This document shows, piece by piece, positions 51,751 through 60,542 of a stretch of 64,000 nt of DNA. The position numbers and the translations under genes are program-made. How positions within the stretch are numbered: position 1 is the first letter of the stretch; each line of letters begins with the position of its first letter. Source of the stretch: Legionella_C dresdenensis (GTDB taxonomy: Bacteria > Pseudomonadota > Gammaproteobacteria > Legionellales > Legionellaceae); contig NZ_JBHSAB010000002.1 of NCBI RefSeq assembly GCF_042649825.1, forward strand, positions 1 through 64,000, given 5' to 3'. The notes below the pieces were generated by a model that saw nothing but the letters and a program-made list of their open reading frames with translations, was not told the origin of the DNA and made no database searches.

Positions 51751-53181
51751 TTACTCCTTCTCTTTGTTTGTTTCAATAACCGGATCGACTTCATCAGGCG
51801 CGGCAGATAAAGGCCGCGCAGGTCTATGGAGATTGTTTAAATCAGGCGCTTCAATTTCACCGGTAATTTTCGGGCCTCTGGCGATTAATTTTAATAAATA
51901 ACTAATGCCTACACCAAATACAGCCATGTAAACTACTATGAAAATCATAAGCGATAATGATAACGTCAGGCTTGAATGATTTGATACGCCGTCTTTTGTG
52001 CGCATCAGACCATAAACAAGCCAGGGTTGACGTCCTATTTCCGTAGTATACCACCCGGCAAGAATAGCAATAAGACCGGAAGGCCCCATAAGAAGGGCAA
52101 ATTTTAAGAACCATTTTGATTGGTATAACTTCTTCTTAATGCGTAAAAAAAGACTGCTCAAGCCTAAGCCAAACATTAACAGGCCAAGTCCTACCATTAA
52201 TCTGAACGACCAAAAAACAATGGTTGCGTTAGGCCGGTCTTCAGGCGGAAACTCTTTCAGCGCTGGAATCTGTCCATCTAAATGGTGAGTCAGAATAAGT
52301 GAACCTAGATAAGGTATGCCAAACTCCCAATAATTTTTTTCTGCTGACATACTGGGGAGCGCAAATAAAAGCAAAGGCGCCGGTTCATTTGGCTTATTTT
52401 CCCAATGGGCTTCAATTGCTGCAATTTTTGCAGGCTGATATTTGAGTGTATTCAAGCCATGTTGATCACCTAGAATTACCTGCACTGGCGTCGCTATCGT
52501 AATCATCCATAATGCCATGGAAAACATGAGTTTTACGGCAGGGCTGTTGTTCCTTTTTAACAAGTGCCAGGCTGCAGAGGCTGCAACAAATAAAGCCGTT
52601 GCCAAATAGGCCGCCATAACCATATGCGCTAGCCGATAAGGGAACGAAGGGTTGAAAATAACTTCCAGCCAGGAGACAGGTACAACCTGATTATTTACAA
52701 TGGAAAAACCTTGCGGTGTTTGCATCCAGCTGTTAGAAGCAAGGATCCAGGTTGCAGAGATTAATGTACCAAGAGCTACCATAATCGTAGAAAACCAATG
52801 TAATCCCGGTCCAACTCTATGCCAGCCAAAAAGCATTACTCCCAGAAAACCTGCTTCAAGAAAGAATGCGGTTAACACTTCATACATTAATAAGGGGCCG
52901 GTAATGGTGCCGGCGAAAGAAGAAAAATTAGCCCAGTTGGTACCAAATTGATAAGCCATGACTAATCCGGATACCACACCCATAGCAAAATTAACGGCAA
53001 ATATTTTCACCCAGAAATGATAGAGATCACGATAGATAACGTCTTTCTTATAAATCCACAGACCTTCAAGAAGCGCTAAATAACTAGCCAGGCCAATTGT
53101 GATTGCTGGAAATATAATATGAAATGATATGGTAAATCCAAACTGAATTCTGGCTAATTCAAGGGCAGTGAAACCGAGCAT
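51751..53181 (-). CDS. cydA: Cytochrome bd-type quinol oxidase subunit I (CIO type)
   Basis: Carries haems b558, b595 and d, and oxidises quinol with reduction of oxygen to water. It has about nine membrane helices. H19-type (FHIIFPAITIG) and GWYTTEIGRQPWLVYG motifs are present. It has 476 residues; the region after the sixth helix is short, so it lacks the long Q-loop of the E. coli enzyme, which fits the cyanide-insensitive oxidase group, as does the DUF2474 partner. GGAG precedes the ATG. It is first gene of the cydA-cydB-DUF2474 operon. Confidence 0.93.
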   Translation of the reverse strand: MLGFTALELARIQFGFTISFHIIFPAITIGLASYLALLEGLWIYKKDVIYRDLYHFWVKIFAVNFAMGVVSGLVMAYQFGTNWANFSSFAGTITGPLLMYEVLTAFFLEAGFLGVMLFGWHRVGPGLHWFSTIMVALGTLISATWILASNSWMQTPQGFSIVNNQVVPVSWLEVIFNPSFPYRLAHMVMAAYLATALFVAASAAWHLLKRNNSPAVKLMFSMALWMITIATPVQVILGDQHGLNTLKYQPAKIAAIEAHWENKPNEPAPLLLFALPSMSAEKNYWEFGIPYLGSLILTHHLDGQIPALKEFPPEDRPNATIVFWSFRLMVGLGLLMFGLGLSSLFLRIKKKLYQSKWFLKFALLMGPSGLIAILAGWYTTEIGRQPWLVYGLMRTKDGVSNHSSLTLSLSLMIFIVVYMAVFGVGISYLLKLIARGPKITGEIEAPDLNNLHRPARPLSAAPDEVDPVIETNKEKE

Positions 53182-53300
53182 GTATGACTCCTACTTAAAT
53201 GGTATTCCTTTCTTCATTTATTACTACTCTCTTGAAATTACCAGTAAATCGTTAACAAAGCCAGCGCATCACAGCAAAATATGGAAATCACATTATACAT

Positions 53301-53531
53301 TTACCCTGGTTTATGGTCTGGCAGACTGCCGCATTCTTCAAGATTTTTTAAAACCATCTGAGCTAATTCATGACAATTATCTTCTGCAGACCACATGCGA
53401 TATGCAGAATTGGAAGGCTGCTTTTTGGGTTGACTGGCTTCTTGCTCTTTTGCCTGTTCGCAACGTACTTTGGAGGCTTTTTGTAAAAACAGTGTTTGTC
53501 GTATGCATTGCTCAAAAGTGAGTTTGTGCAT
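53301..53531 (-). CDS. Small hypothetical protein, 76 residues
   Basis: No family is recognised. It is hydrophilic, with cysteines at 9, 24, 53 and 67 and a glutamine/lysine-rich middle (EQAKEQEASQPKKQPSN). The gene is supported by AAGGA six bases before the ATG and an AT-rich upstream stretch with TATTTTATAC. A rival frame on the other strand has no such signals. It is the only gene between cydA and the AhpD-like gene. Confidence 0.55.
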   Translation of the reverse strand: MHKLTFEQCIRQTLFLQKASKVRCEQAKEQEASQPKKQPSNSAYRMWSAEDNCHELAQMVLKNLEECGSLPDHKPG

Positions 53532-53670
53532 TTTTATTCCTTAAAAATTAAAGACGTATAAAATATATTAATGTCGAGTGAATTGCTATATCCCAAATAG
53601 TTATGGTTTCTGCAGGATAGGCTATTATATGTAATGGATTCATACTATTTGAAAACTCAGGGAGACAGGA

Positions 53671-54120
53671 ATGACTAATTCAAGAGTAGATTTCTACAAA
53701 ACGTCGCCAGATGCGATTAAGGCAATGATGGGGCTTGAAGGATATGTGAATCGATGTAGTCTGGATAAAAAACTTCTTGAGCTGATAAAGCTTCGAGTTT
53801 CACAAATTAATGGCTGCGTATTCTGTGTTGATATGCATTGTGCGGATGCATTGAAAGCCGGCGAGTCGCAAAGACGGTTAAATGCAGTTGCTGTATGGCA
53901 GGAAGCGCCGTTTTTTACTGAGCCTGAACGAGCAGCTTTGGCTTGGGCTGAAGCAGTGACATTACTATCAGAAACGCATGTACCGGATGATGTATACGAG
54001 GAAGTGCTTAAGCATTTTAGTGAAAAAGAAGCGGTAGATCTGACAATGGCGGTTATTGCAATTAATGGATGGAATCGTCTGGCAGTAAGTTTCCGTAAAA
54101 TACCGTTAAATAATCAATAG
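53671..54120 (+). CDS. Carboxymuconolactone decarboxylase family, AhpD-like peroxidase
   Basis: A 149-residue helical protein with the family core LELIKLRVSQINGCVFCVDMHCADALKAG, cited for its key residues: CxxC (C50 and C53) and the proton-relay histidine three to four residues later, as in AhpD alkylhydroperoxidases. INGWNRLAVSFR closes the fold. It probably reduces peroxides or acts in disulfide relay. GGAG and AGGA precede the ATG. It is monocistronic, close to the bd oxidase genes. Confidence 0.88.
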   Translation: MTNSRVDFYKTSPDAIKAMMGLEGYVNRCSLDKKLLELIKLRVSQINGCVFCVDMHCADALKAGESQRRLNAVAVWQEAPFFTEPERAALAWAEAVTLLSETHVPDDVYEEVLKHFSEKEAVDLTMAVIAINGWNRLAVSFRKIPLNNQ

Positions 54121-54297
54121 ACAACACTATCTTGCCATGGAAGATATTATTGTCCTTTCAAAGCGTTTTTATAGCTTATTTTCCAGTGCAGTTTTGTTAT
54201 TTGTGCCCTTTAGAGCAGCAAGTTTGTAAGATACCGTGAATTTCACAAACTAATTGAATTTTTAATTGACAAATTTAACTCGGAAGGATTTAGAATA

Positions 54298-55380
54298 TTG
54301 TATATGCGTTTTTTTTATCTATGGATTTTTATGCCTAAAATACGAATATCCAATCTACCTTCCGGCATTTCTGAAAAACAATTGAAAAAAAGTCTTTCTC
54401 TGCTCAACAGGACCCGCTTTTTTAAATCGGCAGAGCAAATAACTTTATCGTATCTTGGAGGTATTACCAATCATGGATTAAAAGATAATACGAGAAATCT
54501 ATTTATTCGTGTTCCCGGCAGGGATTCAGGGCATTTAATTGATAGAAGAGCAGAAGCAGATACAATCACCAAGTTGGTGAGCCACAGTTTATATCCTGGC
54601 GGCGGTGAAGTGTATTCTGAAGGTGAAATGAGTGGTTATAAAGTGGAGCCTTTCATAGAGGGCGAAACATTGCAATTTGATACATTCCATATGCATCAGC
54701 AGCAGGTATTGCCTGTTTTAAAGCAATTACATGATTCAAATATAGAGTTTAATAATGAGTTTAATATTTTTACTCGCTTAAATCTTATGTCTGACACTTT
54801 ACAAGTTAACGGTATTCAGGCTGTTCCCTGTTTTGCTGATGGTCATTTATCCTCAATAGCGCTTGATAAGATTAAAGTTCATATTGAAGAGCTGCACCGG
54901 AAAATGAGTCAATTATTTTGCAAACAGATCGCATTAAGCCCTTGCCATAATGACATCACTCCAACCAATTTCATCAAATTAGCATCGCCTGTTGCCGGTC
55001 GTAATTATCAAATAATTGATTGGGAGTACGCCGGGATGAATGACCGAATGTATGACCTGGCAATATTAGCAGCCATGTCAGAATTAACTTTTGAGCAGCA
55101 AACAGCTTTTGCTTTAAGTTATTTTAATAGCCAGGATGAAGAGCTGTATGCTGAGGAAATTAAACGTCTTCAATTTTATACTCCATTAGTCAAATTGTAT
55201 TATGGCCTTTGGTCAGCACTGCAAATTGCAATGTGTAATGAGTCGACTTCAATTAACGAGTTAAGGGAAGGTTGGGGGCCGCAATCCATCTCGGTATTTT
55301 TAGAGCAATATCATTCTGATGAATATCAGGCAATTATTAATGGCGAGTATGTAAACTGCTTGATGAGTAGAAGGCCTTGA
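54298..55380 (+). CDS. Choline kinase / aminoglycoside phosphotransferase-like protein
   Basis: A protein-kinase-fold small-molecule kinase. The catalytic loop is SPCHNDITPTNFI (Asp and Asn, about residues 219-231) and the metal-binding aspartate is in IIDWEYAGMNDRMYDLA (about 243-259), both typical of choline and ethanolamine kinases. An N-terminal phosphate-binding region has YLGGITNHGL. It has about 350-360 residues. The TTG at 54298 is nine bases from GGAAGGA; ATGs at 54304 and 54331 are alternatives. No lipid-synthesis genes adjoin it, so the substrate is uncertain. Confidence 0.75.
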   Translation: MYMRFFYLWIFMPKIRISNLPSGISEKQLKKSLSLLNRTRFFKSAEQITLSYLGGITNHGLKDNTRNLFIRVPGRDSGHLIDRRAEADTITKLVSHSLYPGGGEVYSEGEMSGYKVEPFIEGETLQFDTFHMHQQQVLPVLKQLHDSNIEFNNEFNIFTRLNLMSDTLQVNGIQAVPCFADGHLSSIALDKIKVHIEELHRKMSQLFCKQIALSPCHNDITPTNFIKLASPVAGRNYQIIDWEYAGMNDRMYDLAILAAMSELTFEQQTAFALSYFNSQDEELYAEEIKRLQFYTPLVKLYYGLWSALQIAMCNESTSINELREGWGPQSISVFLEQYHSDEYQAIINGEYVNCLMSRRP

Positions 55381-55407
55381 TGCACGCGGCGTAATGCGGG
55401 TTAATAG

Positions 55408-55812
55408 TTACTCGTCCGAGCGTGGCGGTTTCCGTAACGATTTTATTTCACCTTTCCTGGCTTTTCCCTCTAATATCTTTTGTTTGGTTCGTCTTGAGCG
55501 CCGCTGCTTTTGCCGTTTCATTTTTTCAATTTTTTGTTGTTCTTTGGTTTTTTCATCGGTAATGAAAGAATGAAGCTTTTCGCATAATCTTGCTCGTGCA
55601 AAATAGCGGTTATCTTCCTGGCGTCTGGATTCCTGACATTTGATTTCTGTACCTGACGGGAGATGTTTCAAATAAACTGTCGATGCGGTTTTATGTAACT
55701 TTTGCCCGCCTTTACCGCTGCCGATAATAAATTTTTCAATAAGATCAGTTTCATGAATACCAAGACGGTTCATCCAATCGTTTAATTTATCCCATTTTTC
55801 TTTATTAATCAT
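55408..55812 (-). CDS. Small GGQ release-factor-like protein
   Basis: 134 residues with the peptidyl-tRNA hydrolysis motif in GSGKGGQKLHKTASTVYLKH, followed by a lysine/arginine-rich tail (about 90-130) that probably binds the ribosome. It lacks the codon-recognition domains of RF1 and RF2, so it is a rescue-type factor related to ArfB and to the mitochondrial C12orf65 group, freeing stalled ribosomes. The spacing of the C-terminal tail differs from typical ArfB, so the symbol is left open. Confidence 0.85.
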   Translation of the reverse strand: MINKEKWDKLNDWMNRLGIHETDLIEKFIIGSGKGGQKLHKTASTVYLKHLPSGTEIKCQESRRQEDNRYFARARLCEKLHSFITDEKTKEQQKIEKMKRQKQRRSRRTKQKILEGKARKGEIKSLRKPPRSDE

Positions 55813-55830
55813 AGCTGTTGGAACTTAAAA

Positions 55831-55863
55831 AACCTTGATTACGCTGCGCTGCATTAAGGCTAC
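55831..55863. repeat. CTTGATTACGC repeat, left copy
   Basis: A 33-base element with the core CCTTGATTACGCTGCGCTGC and a near-palindromic CTTGAT...ATTAAG frame. Its inverted partner, at 56538-56570, differs at about two positions. A decayed third copy may lie at 55378-55395. Confidence 0.8.
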
Positions 55864-55894
55864 GCTCTTAATGACAGCGCTTGATAAATATCGT

Positions 55895-56458
55895 TTATTT
55901 GTTACTGCTTCGTATTGCCAAAGCCAGGAAAATATAGGTCCAGCCATCAACCAGTAATTCAATGGCAATAAACAGGCCAATAACCCATAAACCACTCAAT
56001 GGCCAATGTGCCAAAATCATTATTCCCAGGGCAATAGCCACCAGACCGGCTAAAAATAGCCAGAACCAGCCTGTAGTATGTCTCAATTGCATAGCCATAA
56101 GCAATCGGCTTACTCCGATGATTATAAGCACCGTTGCAAGCATGGCTGTGATTAAACTGGAGGCCAGAAAGGGATCATAAATGACTAAAGCGCCGCCGAT
56201 AATGTAGAGTACGGCAATCAATGCATGCCAGGTTACGCCATTCCAGTGTTTGCTATAAAACGCATCCACAATTTGTGAACCACCGGCAATAAGTAATAAT
56301 GCGCCTAAAAAAATCATACTCACAAAAGTCAGCCCGACAACCATTCCCAAGCCAAGTGAGCCTAAAACGATAAAAAGAATTCCAAGCGCCAGGAGCCATT
56401 TCCAACCGCGTTTAATATCGGTCGCTATTTGTTTATTAATTGTGACTGGTTTGTTCAT
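55895..56458 (-). CDS. hdeD: HdeD family acid-resistance membrane protein
   Basis: 187 residues with six membrane helices in three hairpins (about residues 18-60, 75-118 and 130-180), the DUF308 layout. E. coli HdeD aids acid resistance at high cell density. In Legionella, an hdeD homologue sits between lqsR and lqsS, so its presence in the same window as an Lqs-like pair is notable, though it is 40 kb away. AAGGA precedes the ATG by eight bases. The gene is bracketed by two inverted copies of a 33-base repeat. Confidence 0.85.
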   Translation of the reverse strand: MNKPVTINKQIATDIKRGWKWLLALGILFIVLGSLGLGMVVGLTFVSMIFLGALLLIAGGSQIVDAFYSKHWNGVTWHALIAVLYIIGGALVIYDPFLASSLITAMLATVLIIIGVSRLLMAMQLRHTTGWFWLFLAGLVAIALGIMILAHWPLSGLWVIGLFIAIELLVDGWTYIFLALAIRSSNK

Positions 56459-56537
56459 GTTAAAGTCCTTTTATTAGCATGGTATATTAATATTAGTTAA
56501 ATAAAACCAAGCTGTCATCAGATAAATAAATAGAGAG

Positions 56538-56570
56538 TAGCCTTGATGCAGCGTAGCGTAATCAAGGTTT
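56538..56570. repeat. CTTGATTACGC repeat, right copy (inverted)
   Basis: The reverse complement matches 55831-55863 with about two differences. The two copies enclose hdeD. Bases 56459-56537 show no gene. Confidence 0.8.
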
Positions 56571-56656
56571 TTATTTCACGTTCAGGCACAAAAGCCTTTA
56601 AAGGAAAGGGATTACTGGAGAGAGCAGTACTTTCTTACTCTGAGCCAACTGGAGCA

Positions 56657-56699
56657 ATGGATTCCCTAATTCGCGGGAATGACTGTCCTTAACTTAATG
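56657..56699. repeat. CATTCCCGCG repeat, single copy
   Basis: The reverse complement runs CATTAAGTTAAG, then CAGTCATTCCCGCG, then GGGAATCCAT, matching 16021-16064 over about 43 bases. Here the hairpin has decayed (CGAATTAG replaces CGAAGGCG). The remainder of 56571-56798 contains no convincing gene. Confidence 0.75.
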
Positions 56700-56798
56700 A
56701 CAGTGTGAACCTGCACCCGGCTATATGTTATCGTAGCCCGGTGTTAATTTCAGCTTATGCTATGCTTAAATTATCAGCCATTCGCTTAATAAAAATCT

Positions 56799-57899
56799 AT
56801 GAAAAACAAGCGATTTTTAATTATTTTAATGCTAATCACCCATTCTGTTTTCGCGCAACTTTACCCGCACGAGCGGATTATGCACGCGGCCGGGGCAGAA
56901 TCGCTGGTCTATTTTCAATCGGCCGATAAAACCAAACCAATGATTATTTTTATTCCGGGCGATGGTCATTTGGCCCGGATTTTCTATGGCTATCCGCAGG
57001 GAAATCCGGCTGATTTTCTGAATTACTGGATACATAAAAAAGGTTATCCATTCCTGGCATTGTCTTATCCCTCTGATAATCAGGTGTTTAACCGGATTTA
57101 CCCGGCTTTTACTATTTCCCAGTGGGGCGAGCAAATCGCCGCGATTGCGAAAAAAATTATTGATGAAAACAAACTGACTAATAAAATTATTATTGCCGGT
57201 TGGAGTATGGGCGGAGCTGTTGAACAGACTGTGAGTCAGGCTGCGCAAAAGCAAGGGTTAGAAATCGAATTGTTTATTGGCCTCTCCGCCGTACCGCCGT
57301 TGCCGTATGTGATGCAATCTGGCGCTTTTGATGTCAATACAAAGCGGATTAATAATCTAGCTGATCGCAGTAAACTCTTCCCATTATGTTTTGAAATGTT
57401 GACCGAGCAGAGCAAAGATAACGGTCATGCTATTGTGTCTTATGACATTTACCGCAGCCAGTTCACTGGTAACATTCCAGCTGCGTTAGCTGCAGAAGGG
57501 TATTGGTTTAAGCAGGGCCAGATTCGTAAAAATATTCCATTGGTGATAGAGGACAGCGGGATTTTTGATTTTGCGACAACACCATGGATTGCTTTGATTG
57601 TTGACGATTCGCCAACAACCGCCAAAATCAGTCTGATTGATCCGTATGCCTGGAGTTTTCTGCGTGCTGAAATGATAAATAAAAATTATTTGCAGAAAAT
57701 CGAACCGTCAAAATTAGCGCCAGCCCAATGGCAACAGTTAAGAACTCTGGTTAACAACCTGCCGGATTATCTGAAAATCACTGTACACGGGAATCACTTT
57801 TTCTTCGTAGGCGAAAAAGGGGCGAAAGCAACAGCAGACGCCATTGAAACCCTGTCAGGCAGAGTCCGGGCGGTTAAACAGCAATTGGAGAAATTGTAA
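56799..57899 (+). CDS. Exported alpha/beta hydrolase
   Basis: 366 residues with a signal peptide at about 1-19 (ending HSVFA). The hydrolase fold shows IIFIPGDGHLAR (oxyanion region), the nucleophile serine in IIAGWSMGGAVEQ (about residue 133), an aspartate in LIVDDSP or DPYAW, and a histidine in VHGNHFFFVG near the C-terminus (about residue 328). The substrate is unknown; lipase or esterase activity is likely. It is preceded by a repeat-filled gap and followed 97 bases later by an unknown gene on the same strand. Confidence 0.8.
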   Translation: MKNKRFLIILMLITHSVFAQLYPHERIMHAAGAESLVYFQSADKTKPMIIFIPGDGHLARIFYGYPQGNPADFLNYWIHKKGYPFLALSYPSDNQVFNRIYPAFTISQWGEQIAAIAKKIIDENKLTNKIIIAGWSMGGAVEQTVSQAAQKQGLEIELFIGLSAVPPLPYVMQSGAFDVNTKRINNLADRSKLFPLCFEMLTEQSKDNGHAIVSYDIYRSQFTGNIPAALAAEGYWFKQGQIRKNIPLVIEDSGIFDFATTPWIALIVDDSPTTAKISLIDPYAWSFLRAEMINKNYLQKIEPSKLAPAQWQQLRTLVNNLPDYLKITVHGNHFFFVGEKGAKATADAIETLSGRVRAVKQQLEKL

Positions 57900-57996
57900 T
57901 GGTTCCAGGTTCGTGTGCTTCTTTAGGTATAAAAGGTTTTAATTTGAACATAAAGATGTTATTATGATCTGGTTGTAATAGATTATGGTATATTAA

Positions 57997-58896
57997 ATGA
58001 AAATTGAAAAAATTGAAGTGCCGCGCAAGTGGTTATTTGAAAAGACTTTTATGCAAGCTTATAAAAACCCTGATTTTGCTAATGGACAGGATAAGCGTGT
58101 TACCGTAGGTGAGCTTGACATGTTTGCCTTCAATGAAAATTCAAATGAAATGACACCTGTCTTTTTTACCCGTTATAACGATGGCGACAGCAAAACCCAC
58201 TTTGTTTCATTAGCGCCTGCGATTGAAATGCTCTATATTAGCAGAGAGCAGGACAATACCTTTTATTTCCCTAATGAAGATGAGCTTGCCGCCGCAGATG
58301 ATGTAATTACTGTTTGGAAATATAGTAACGAAAATGTGAACGAGGACCGGGCCGTATTGTTTGAAACTGAAGAGCAAGCGGTTGAGTTTGATAAAATTTA
58401 TACTAAAAAACTTAATGATTCCAAGCCAGATGCCGCTCCTGTGGTTGATTCTCAAGAAACGTCTGAACAGGATTCTTTGGATATGTATTTTGAATCAGAA
58501 CATTATTCAAAACCCATCTCTATTTATATTAGTCAGCAGACCAGGAAAATTTTTAGAAAAGAACGTTCAAATTTCAACCACCCTCAAAAAAAGTTTATAA
58601 CGTGCGATACGATAGCTTCTGTCCAATCTATCATGAATTTTAGATCGCCGGATCGCACTGACTGGTTGAAAGTAACTTTTCCCAGTGGAATATCTAAAGA
58701 GGATATTGATAACTACTTTCCCAAAACATGTCAAACATATGCGATATATATGAATCGGGCTCAGGATGGCTATAAATACCCTCAAAAACCAGATTTTTTC
58801 AGCTCATTATTTGGTTGTGCATCCCGCCAGGAAAGAGATGAGCCTGAACAAATAACAGCGGCTAAAATGCAGTCTGGCCAGAGCTCATCTATCTAA
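57997..58896 (+). CDS. Hypothetical protein, 299 residues, possible effector
   Basis: The family is not recognised. It is hydrophilic, acidic and without a signal peptide or membrane helix. The middle (about 130-165) is rich in Asp, Glu and Ser and likely disordered. The C-terminal 30 residues combine glutamates (QERDEPEQITAAK) with a serine-rich end (SGQSSSI), which resembles a Dot/Icm signal. There is no clear Shine-Dalgarno before the ATG. It ends just before a long hairpin shared with katA. Confidence 0.65.
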   Translation: MKIEKIEVPRKWLFEKTFMQAYKNPDFANGQDKRVTVGELDMFAFNENSNEMTPVFFTRYNDGDSKTHFVSLAPAIEMLYISREQDNTFYFPNEDELAAADDVITVWKYSNENVNEDRAVLFETEEQAVEFDKIYTKKLNDSKPDAAPVVDSQETSEQDSLDMYFESEHYSKPISIYISQQTRKIFRKERSNFNHPQKKFITCDTIASVQSIMNFRSPDRTDWLKVTFPSGISKEDIDNYFPKTCQTYAIYMNRAQDGYKYPQKPDFFSSLFGCASRQERDEPEQITAAKMQSGQSSSI

Positions 58897-58901
58897 TAAC
58901 A

Positions 58902-58940
58902 CTGTAGGTTGGGATGCACTTCGTTTAACCCAACCTACAG
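58902..58940. repeat. GTAGGTTGGG palindrome, long variant, overlapping katA end
   Basis: CTGTAGGTTGGG, a 15-base loop, CCCAACCTACAG: a 12-bp stem. It lies between convergent genes. Its right arm encodes the last residues and stop of catalase. Confidence 0.75.
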
Positions 58941-60385
58941 CCCAGTCTTTCCAACGCCCGCTTAACCCCTGCGCCATACTCCTTATCGACCTGCTCAAAC
59001 AATTTCAATTGCCTTTCGATAATAAATTTTGGTACACCAGCCATGCTGGCAGCAATGTTTGAATAGAGTCTTGCTTTTTGATCATCATTAAAAATATGAA
59101 ATAATTTAGCAGGTTGGCTGAACTCATCATTACCCTGATGACGATCATAGCGATCAGCCTCGCCTTCTAATGGCAATGGCGGTTCGGCAAAAGCTGGATT
59201 TTCAACCGGGCCTGAAAAGCTGTTAGGTTCATAATAGGCATCGCTATAAGCAGTATTATTATCATAAAACCGCATGGCGCCGTCTTTGTGATAATGGTGA
59301 ACCGGGCACTTGGGCGCGTTAACCGGCAGGGCTTCATAATGCGTGCCGATGCGGTAGCGGTGTGCGTCTGCATAGGCAAATATTCTTCCCTGAAGCATTT
59401 TATCCGGTGAAAAACCAATACCAGGAATAATATTGGAAGGAGAAAGCGCGAGTTGTTCGATTTCAGCGAAATAATTTTCCGGATTACGGTTAAGTTCCAT
59501 AATGCCTGCTTCAATCAGCGGGAACTGTGCATGGGGCCAGACCTTAGTCAGATCAAATGGATTGTGCTGGAATGTTTTAGCCTGCTCATTGGTCATTACC
59601 TGAATGCAGAAACGCCATTTTGGATAATCGCCGGAAGCAATAGCCTGGAAGAGATCTTCCTGAGTAGATTCACGAGAGCGTCCAATTACCGTTGCAGCCT
59701 CTTCATTAGTCCAGTGTTTATGGCCTTGTAAGGTCTTGAAATGAAATTTTACCCAGACGCGCTCATTTTTAGCATTAATCATACTGAAAGTATGTGAGCC
59801 GAAGCCATCCATAAAGCGGACAGATTGCGGTAATCCGCGGTCAGAGAACAATATTGTCACCTGATGAAGGCTTTCAGGTGATAAGGACCAGAAATCCCAC
59901 ATGGCAGTCGGCGAGCGGAGATTAGTCTGAGGATGACGTTTTTGCGTATGGATAAAATCAGGAAATTTATAGGGATCGCGCACAAAAAACACCGGCGTAT
60001 TATTGCCGACAAGATCCCAATTGCCTTCATTAGTATAAAATTTTACTGCAAAGCCGCGTACGTCACGTTCTGCATCAGCCGCACCTGACTCACCGGCTAC
60101 AGTAGAAAAGCGGGCAATCAATTCAGTTTTCTTACCAACCTGCGTAAACAAATCCGCCTTGGTATAAGCCGTAATATCATGGGTTACAGTCAGAGTGCCA
60201 TAAGCGCCCCATCCTTTAGCATGTACAACGCGCTCAGGTATGCGCTCGCGGTTTTGGTGAGCCAGTTTTTCGATTAACTGGTAGTCCTGTAGCAGAACAG
60301 GCCCTCTGGGGCCGGCAGTTAACGAATTTTGGTTATCGGCAATTGGATTGCCGGCAGTTGTGGTTAATTGCAATTTATCTGCCAC
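58925..60385 (-). CDS. katA: Monofunctional haem catalase
   Basis: Breaks hydrogen peroxide into water and oxygen. It has 486 residues, a small-subunit (clade 3) catalase. The active site has RERIPERVVHAKGWGAYG (distal His), the NTPVFFVRDP segment (distal Asn) and the proximal tyrosine in RIFAYADAHRYRIGTHY. It starts with GTG at 60385, five bases after AAGGAG. The final four residues (CRLG) and stop come from the adjacent palindrome. It is divergent from the kinase-like gene at 60543. Confidence 0.96.
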   Translation of the reverse strand: MADKLQLTTTAGNPIADNQNSLTAGPRGPVLLQDYQLIEKLAHQNRERIPERVVHAKGWGAYGTLTVTHDITAYTKADLFTQVGKKTELIARFSTVAGESGAADAERDVRGFAVKFYTNEGNWDLVGNNTPVFFVRDPYKFPDFIHTQKRHPQTNLRSPTAMWDFWSLSPESLHQVTILFSDRGLPQSVRFMDGFGSHTFSMINAKNERVWVKFHFKTLQGHKHWTNEEAATVIGRSRESTQEDLFQAIASGDYPKWRFCIQVMTNEQAKTFQHNPFDLTKVWPHAQFPLIEAGIMELNRNPENYFAEIEQLALSPSNIIPGIGFSPDKMLQGRIFAYADAHRYRIGTHYEALPVNAPKCPVHHYHKDGAMRFYDNNTAYSDAYYEPNSFSGPVENPAFAEPPLPLEGEADRYDRHQGNDEFSQPAKLFHIFNDDQKARLYSNIAASMAGVPKFIIERQLKLFEQVDKEYGAGVKRALERLGCRLG

Positions 60386-60542
60386 AGCTAACTCCTTGTC
60401 ATTTTATAACAATCTTCCGCCAGCTATGGTAACGGTAAATCAAAAATTAAACAATCAATTCGCCCTACAGCCTGAGCCTATAAAAATCAAATAACAAAAT
60501 TGGTATATAATTTATTCATAATATACAAATAAAGGTCTTTTT

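Noticed and set aside
53168..53521. A 117-residue plus-strand frame opposite the small gene at 53301-53531
   Set aside because: It begins inside cydA and has no start signal, while the minus-strand frame has AAGGA at the right distance.
58441..58446. A possible D-rich calcium-binding repeat in the unknown gene at 57997
   Set aside because: The acidic stretch has no regular spacing and looks like simple disorder.
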